Shown: piece by piece, positions 57,930 to 64,000 of the stretch
Position numbering within the stretch: position 1 is the first letter of the stretch
Layout of the letters: the number at the start of each line of letters is the position of its first letter
Assembly (NCBI GenBank): GCA_032433595.1
Contig: JASWJB010000007.1
Span: 124,001 to 188,000, forward strand
Reading direction: 5' to 3'
Length of the DNA: 64,000 bases
From: Conoideocrella luteorostrata
Taxonomy: Eukaryota > Ascomycota > Sordariomycetes > Hypocreales > Clavicipitaceae
The notes under the pieces: generated by a model
What the model was told of the DNA's origin: nothing
The model's input: only the letters and a program-made list of their open reading frames with translations
The model's database searches: none
Position numbers and translations under genes: made by a program

Positions 57930-58921
57930 GGTGAGGTTCAGCGGTGCTATAAATGGCGCGACGGCAAGTGAGGTCCTACACGAGAACGCAATGGCAGTCA
58001 GTTAGCCGATACTCGAGGGCTTCGAATTGAATACGATTCAAGCAATATTTGCGAGACAGAGGATGGAATATATAGAGGAAACCCCAATGGCTGGCCAGCC
58101 CGTTGCTGTGACGTAGAGGAGTCGAGCCAAACGTGAGGGGAGGTCAGAACTTACAGCGACAAATCCGGATCCTACGGAGCTCCGGGGAATGGGCAGTTCT
58201 ATCAGGTTTGTAGGGAACTTCAAGCTTGGTCACCGACAGACGAAGAATGGAGCAAAAAGTCAAGTGGGGGTAGTGGTCTGAAGCAATGGGACAGATAATC
58301 TACTCTTCAACAAAGTACCGCAGATGGCAAAGCTCTGGTGGAGCTCTCCTAATGTTTGAGTGCTTTGGTGATGCTGAGCGGGCTCTTTGTCATCGCAGGG
58401 CAGATGGCCGGGCCCATTGGAAGGCGCCATTAGGGCACCTCTCCCTCCGGAGTGTCATGACCACGGAGTTCTAGGAGCAGAGGCGTCCGCAACCACCGGC
58501 GGTTGTTGCCCAATGTTCGAAGGAGGAAGGGAGGGGGGAGCAGGGAGGAGGGGTAACTGCGGCCGGACTTGCCGCAATTACGTCGACTGGTTGTCGAGCA
58601 ACCACTCACAGAGCCGTAAGCTGCAGCACGGGTAAGGAGGGGCTCGAGGAGCCCAACTCTTCGTGTTTTGAGCGATGCGGGTCGAGTCAACAGAAAAGCC
58701 CTCCTACGACGCACCCTGTTTACAACAATCGGAGTGGCATGGAGCGGCCTGTTGTCTCACGTATCATCATCACATGCATGTATGCACACCCTTCAGTCAC
58801 ATTTGCAAGACGTGACTACTGCGCTGCATGAATCTGCGATAATGTCGCCGTGGTAGGCAGAGGGTCGCCCGCGTATGCAAATGTATGCAGTTGCCCGCAG
58901 CTTATCTGTCTATTTGGTATC

Positions 58922-58941
58922 CTCATCTGGGCTCATCTGGG
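58922..58941. repeat. Tandem 10-mer x2
   Basis: CTCATCTGGG repeated head to tail, followed by a partial third copy (CTGGG). Confidence 0.9.
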
Positions 58942-59062
58942 CTGGGTCGTCTACGTTCATTCTAACCGCCAGATACCATCGTGCAAATTTAATGATGAAT
59001 AATCCTGGACGCGCACGTTGACATCATTAGTCGTGTCCGGTATTTTAGGATGCAGTATTGGC

Positions 59063-59086
59063 ATTCTACATAGGATTCTACATAGG
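59063..59086. repeat. Tandem 12-mer x2
   Basis: ATTCTACATAGG repeated head to tail without mismatch. Confidence 0.9.
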
Positions 59087-59442
59087 TACTTATCAAGGTG
59101 CAACTGCAGGCAATGTTCAACCCCGTTGCAACCTCGTACTGCGCAAGACGTAAATCAAAGGCAAACGAAAGTATCCGATCCATGTAAGCAGCGAGTAGGA
59201 ATCAAAGGCATTCTGACAAACAACCCTTTGCTCTAAAACAGACTATCCTTTATTTCCTGCCAAACTCCGAGTATATGTTGATAGTATCCTTGGTTACAAT
59301 GGCCGCATAAATAGGGGCCGTATAAATGAGCCTGCTTCGGCCAACCTCAGTTCTGATCCTATGCCAAGTAATGCGAGAAGGCGTCCCATCCTAGCCTCTG
59401 GTCGTGATCTAACTCTATGCATGAAGCGACATTGCAGGTCAT

Positions 59443-61649
59443 CTATCGCCGATCTTGTATACTCCCAACAAAGGATGGGTCTGTAACACTGCCGCCAGCG
59501 TCGCCGAGCCCAGCAATCGGTCTATTGTAGCTGAAGCCTTGGAACTGGTCTTGCATGGTTTGTGACAGCATAGGTCCATCTACATACGAATCCTGTGGCG
59601 CTTCGTTGGTAAAACCTTCATCAAAATTCTTCGTGTCCATGGCATCAGCCTACAAATGGTTAGTATTCGAATTCGGTGGGAAAGTCAAGCGGGTTCTAAG
59701 AGCGCTTGGTGGGGGATGGGTCTGTACTTACAACACTGGGCTTGAACGTAGGTTCGTATTTCCGCTGCAGTAGTTTTCGCCAGTCAATGGCATGAAAGAA
59801 GGGGTGGGCTTTGATTTCAGCAGAGCCGTTGGCACCAAGACGCTCCTCTGGATCGCGGTTCAAAAGCTTGGTGAGGAGATCCTTGGCAGCGGGCGGTACC
59901 ACGTCGGAGAAATGGAGCGGTTCTGATAGAATTTTTCGGTACATTTCGTTGGTATTCTCGTCATAGAAAGGCGGCAGGCCGGTCAACATCTCATACAACA
60001 AGACTCCTAGTGTCCACCAGTCAACTGTCTTGTTGTAGCCCTTGCCCATGAGGAGCTCTGGGGCGAGATATTCGGGGGTGCCACAGAAGGTGTTGGTCCG
60101 GTCTTCGTCCTTCATATCCAATTTGCAAAGACCGAAGTCACAGAGGGCAATGTGTCCTTGGTAATCGAGCAAAATATTTTCCGGCTTTAGATCACGGTAA
60201 ATGACGCTGAAACCGTGCAAGCATTCCAGTGCACACAACAACTCGGCCGTGTAGAACCTAGCCCTGTTCACGTCAAACCGGTGTTCCTTTTGCAAATGAT
60301 GGAAAAGCTCCCCTCCGTTGACGAAGGCGAGAACAAAGTAAAGCTTCTCGGGGGATTGGAAACTGAACTTCAGAGGTACGATGAAGGGATTGTTTATCTG
60401 CGCCAGCACCGACCGCTCCGCTAGAGTATGAGCAACTTCGGACCGAGAAATGATGTGTGCCTTTCGGATCGTCTTGAGAGCGTAGATCCGGTTGGTATCT
60501 TTTTTGCGAACTTGCATGACCTTGCCAAAACTGCCCTTGCCAACGACCTTGAGCAGTTCAAAATCTTCAATCTTCAACTTTCCCGCGCGGGTTTCAACGT
60601 ATTCCACGCCAATCTTGATCTTGCCGGTACCAAACTGAACGTCTACCCACTCAACCCCGTTGTGTCCATCACCTTTTTGGCGCTGGGCGTGTTCCACGGC
60701 AGCCTTCTCTCGATCCTTCTTGCTGGCTTTGGGGTCTTCAACAAAGGGCTGTCTCTCCTCGAACCGCGGATTGATTCTGGCCACACCCAAGAAAATATCT
60801 TGGCTGCGACCCGAACCAGGGACGGCGCCAGGATTGCGCAAATAGAGGTGTATGACAAGCTCCGTGACTCTTGACACATCAAACTTGTATTGGGTGTTTC
60901 CGCCGGCCCAGAGCGGGTTCTCCGGGTTTCCGTCTACAGAATTGACAAAGACTTGAACCTTGTCGAAATCGAGCAGAGCATAGGGCATGTACTTGCCCGA
61001 AATACGCCCGTGATTGGTAGGAATGCCTCCGAAGCCACCTGCCGACGAGTGAGGTCGTCCAGATCCATTGACATACGAACCAACGCCGCGCTGTGACGAC
61101 GATGGTCGTATGGAACCAGCCACACTAGACGCCGCATTGCTAGTGGACAATGAGCCCTGATGCTGGGAAGTAAAAGCGTTTCGATGTGATTCGGGTAGTG
61201 AGAAGCCTTGGCCTTCGTGAAGGGTTACGACCAGGATGCCTGGCTTCGGTGGTTTCACAACAGGTGCTTGAGCCATTGCTTCTGAAGCAGCTAATTCAGT
61301 GATCGAGTTAGTTGGATAGGCAAAATCAGGAGCGGTCAGTCGTTCCGTGTACTTACCAATGGCACTCTCTGTGGTGGGTGTCACGGCGCCAGAAGCCGAC
61401 GGGGCCTTGTCATCTTTCTCTGTGATGGTCGATGTAGAGGGGGATCGAGTAAAGGCACTCAAGGTCCCGAGATGGGTCTCCTTGAGTTCTGTCGTGATCC
61501 ATATCATGTCAGTCAAGGACGGGGAATGAGAAGGTGCTCTGGATGCGCGCAAATATGGCAATTTGAAGATGAGTGTGCATGTTGAAGGACCAGACATAAG
61601 CATGAATGCGGTACTAACTCTTTGTGAGCTTCCAAGACATGTTGTTCAT
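59443..61649 (-). CDS. sch9: AGC protein kinase Sch9 (C2-like and kinase)
   Basis: Four exons: 61649-61619, 61488-61357, 61290-59732 and 59649-59443, giving 642 residues. Introns are 130, 66 and 82 bp; donors are GTTAGT, GTAAGT and GTAAGT. The start reads MNNMSWKLTK/KLKETHLG; the second Met (61640) may be the one used. The 66-bp intron has no stop and would add 22 residues if kept. A C2-like region covers about 65-250 (GILVVTLHEGQGFSLPES, LLDFDKVQVFVNS, DIFLGVARINP). The kinase domain starts near 298: GKGSFGKV, YALKTIRK, VIYRDLKPENILL, CDFGLCK, and TFCGTPEYLAPE with the PDK1-site Thr. The AGC tail ends in FQGFSY, the hydrophobic motif targeted by TORC1 in yeast Sch9. Role: nutrient and stress signalling, ribosome biogenesis and conidiation control. 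Confidence 0.95.
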
Positions 61650-62827
61650 TTTATTTCGGGAGGTAGAAGGATATGGTAGAGAAAGCCCTTCTCGTGGCAG
61701 CGATGGCTTAGGACTCGCCCGGGAGTGTAGTGTCAGCAGGTGGGAAAGCGATGGTTTTCGAAGAGGCCTCCACAACCGCAACCAAATTGAAGTTCAGCCT
61801 CAAGCGACAAACGAGGAGAATTCGGCTAGGTCGGTGTAGGCAGGTCGCGTTGGTGATGGGTTGATACGGAGGCGGCGCGGCCGTGAGATCGAAGTACGAA
61901 GGCCAGGAATCAAGGGACGCTGGTTGTAGTTTGGCGTTGTTCTGCAGTCGAGTTCCTGGAACCCCGCAAGACACGGCCACACCAAAGGTCCGCTACTCAA
62001 GGCGTCTGGTCCGCACGGGAAGGGGAACCCACCAGACTGTATCGGATGGACTAGGAGAGATGATGGCGGGCTGCTGTTGTTGGCTTGGCGTGCCCGGATA
62101 TTAACTGCGTGCGGAATAAATTCGACGTGCGGCGTTGTATTATGTCGGCGTCGGCTCCCAGAAAGGGGGTGAAATGTGGTGGAAGGATGCCAATATGTTT
62201 TACTGTAATAGATACTCCGTACTCGCACTTATTTAGGATTGGATGACGGAGTACGGGGAGTTAGGAGTGAGAGTTTGTAATCGGTAGTGGCGGCGGTAGG
62301 AGCATCAACAGACAGGGACATGACTGGCCTGTAGGAGGCGGAGCAGCCACACTTGATTTGTTGATCCTCTCTCTGACTTTCACCGCAGCGCCGCTATTGC
62401 CTGTTACTCAGGGGATCTGAGCTGAGCCGCCAGGATTTCGGGGGGGGGGGGCGGGGGGCGGCCAATTCAGTGCTTGAGCAGGGCAGTGGAGGGGCAACAC
62501 CCAAGGTATGATGAAAATCGGGGTTAAAACTAGTTTAGCTCTCCGTACGAAGGGGATGGCGCAGCACCAGGAGACACGAGGCGATGCTATTCGCACTGTC
62601 ACCACAATTTGAGAATGGGCATCTGTCAGTGCCAATGGACCCTGAATCACAGTGCGGTGCGAAGAGTGCCTCAGACGCGCGGTGGCTTTAGCCTCTCAGG
62701 CGGTGTATTGGTTAGGTATATTGACTTTGAAAATGATCAAGGCAATAACACACAATGCTAGTGGGCAAATCGTTGGCTTTTGAGATGCATGCCCGGACCC
62801 ATTGTTTTGCCTTTACCTTGTGTGTAG
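61650..62827. other. Intergenic, 1.2 kb
   Basis: Promoter and probable 5' leader of the Sch9 gene. TACTCCGTA at 62213-62221. A G-run of ten bases lies at about 62441-62450. Confidence 0.5.
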
Positions 62828-63067
62828 CAAGCGGGGGACAGTTTAACTGAGCCATCGAGGTGGCATTAACTCCGCAAGAGATAATGCCTTAATGACAAAA
62901 AAAAAAAAATATATATATATATATAATTATTATATAGCTTAAATAATTATTTAGTTAATAGATTTTATTAACAATAAGCTTTAATTGTATCTATAGTGGG
63001 CGTTCGAATTAAAAGGGTCAATTGGACAATGTGGACGAAATGGCTCAGTTAAACTGTCCCCCACATG
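62828..63067. mobile_element. MITE-like element, 240 bp
   Basis: Terminal inverted repeats of 28 bp, 62828-62855 and 63040-63067, match at 26 of 28 positions; the inner 23 bases are perfect (GGGGGACAGTTTAACTGAGC and so on). The flanks carry the direct repeat GTGTAG (62822-62827 and 63068-63073), a possible target-site duplication of 6. The interior is AT-rich with a poly-A and an (AT)n stretch and has no coding capacity. This is the structure of a non-autonomous DNA transposon; the superfamily is not clear from the ends. Confidence 0.78.
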
Positions 63068-64000
63068 GTGTAGGTGCCTTGTTGATACCACCAAGGCAAG
63101 TGCGACCACTACACTGTCAGTCACTAAAGACCGAGAGACGCCGGACGCAGGTATCGAAAATACAATCCAACAAAGCCTGGGCCAATTCTAAAGCATAATC
63201 ATTACATCAAGTATTTAGAGCGGATACGAAATATAAAGCTGCTTTCAGAGTTAAAATGACTCTTGATTAGCCCCTACCCTGTATCGTCATGATTATCCAG
63301 CTCTAGAGGGGCATGTGCCATTCATTAATGCTCCTGGTACAACGTACGGACGGCGTCAAAATTGACAAGAATTATGCCCAATATGACTCGGGCGTGACCG
63401 AGGAGTTCCGGGGGCATTGGATTCTCGAGTTTGTCTATTGGAATGAGCGCCAAGGATATGACATTGCCTTAGAGGCGACAACTTTCATATTATGAAATCG
63501 AACCTGAATGTAGGATTGAAGGGCTAGGGGAAGCCAAATTTGAATAGATAGAAGATGTAAGCTCGGACAACCCTGTGGTAGCGTCAGAGGTAACTTCATG
63601 AGTTAGGGTACGTTGGGTCGTCTCATCCTGGACTAGACAATGGGAGATTCGTGAGTATGTCAAAACACTTCACTGCTCCGCTGCTGCAACTTCTTCCGAT
63701 GATACCAGGCCTGCTGATAACGCAAGTAAGGAGTAGATTTCGGTAAGATCTGGCGGATTAGGGTTGATAGCGAAGCCGGATTCATACGATAACCCGAGAT
63801 AAGGGGAGCACGAGCTCACGTTTGGCTCGCTGGCTAACACTCTGGCTGGTTAACTGGATTGACTGGTTGGTTGGTCCAGTGCTGCCACCAGACACGCCCA
63901 CGGTCCAAAGTTCGTCCCGCGCTAAAAGGGGTTGATACCTGACATTCCAGGCCCCACTCTTGTACCTGGGTATGCTCCCCCTAAGCTGTGGAGTAGAAGT
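63068..64000. other. Intergenic, right window edge
   Basis: No gene supported. A 60-residue frame at 63313-63495 (+) has no recognised domain. GGTTGACTGG-like short repeats are near 63840-63880. Confidence 0.5.

Larger units (their letters stand above)
57930..59442. other. Intergenic, 1.5 kb
   Basis: Promoter of the isomerase and 3' flank of the Sch9 gene. Holds two small tandem duplications, a 10-mer (CTCATCTGGG) twice at 58922-58941 and a 12-mer (ATTCTACATAGG) twice at 59063-59086. Confidence 0.55.

Noticed and set aside
63313..63495. 60-residue frame near the right edge
   Set aside because: Short, no domain, no context; could be part of a gene outside the window but cannot be supported.

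Overview
The window looks like nuclear DNA from a filamentous ascomycete (Pezizomycotina, probably Sordariomycetes and perhaps Hypocreales; the rank below class is inference). The grounds are short GT-AG introns of 55-130 bp with CTGAC/CTAAC branch points, a Zn2Cys6 transcription factor, NLR-type STAND proteins with N-terminal nucleoside-phosphorylase domains, a siderophore transporter of the ARN/SIT type, a mannitol-1-phosphate dehydrogenase, and a Sch9 kinase. I can support 20 protein-coding genes. Seven needed exon models joined by hand. I see no tRNA, rRNA or CRISPR.

Left part (about 0.6-38 kb) is accessory in character: gene-poor, long spacers, orphan secreted proteins and immunity-type genes. 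In order: a PNP_UDP/NB-ARC/TPR-like NLR (-), a secreted DUF3472-like protein (+), an NDH-2/AIF-like flavoprotein (-), a SnoaL-like small protein (+), a three-exon Zn2Cys6 factor (+), a GNAT acetyltransferase (-), a siderophore transporter (-), an orphan Thr/Ser-rich secreted protein (-), a 4-Cys GPI-type small secreted protein (+), a membrane SDR of the Env9 type (-), a DUF2235 alpha/beta-hydrolase (-), and a second NLR (+) of PNP_UDP/NACHT/ankyrin architecture. Its ankyrin array is nearly identical at DNA level, is internally duplicated with a 606-bp period, and is cut by an 11-nt deletion, leaving an out-of-frame tail.

Right part (about 38.4-61.7 kb) is mostly conserved housekeeping: a peroxisomal (SKL) enoyl-CoA hydratase/isomerase, splicing factor RBM25 (four exons), mitochondrial ribosomal protein bS21m, an augmin HAUS6-type protein, a secreted DUF4419 protein, mannitol-1-phosphate 5-dehydrogenase, glucose-6-phosphate isomerase (four exons) and the AGC kinase Sch9 (four exons). 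The mannitol and phosphoglucose enzymes share fructose-6-phosphate and are neighbouring genes on one strand across a 5.4 kb gene-free spacer.

Non-genic structure worth attention: a 240-bp MITE-like element with 28-bp terminal inverted repeats at 62828-63067, a 23-bp perfect hairpin in the promoter of the second NLR, a weak solo-LTR candidate at 37490-37685, and a 9-mer (TACTCCGTA) that occurs 13 times, always between genes.
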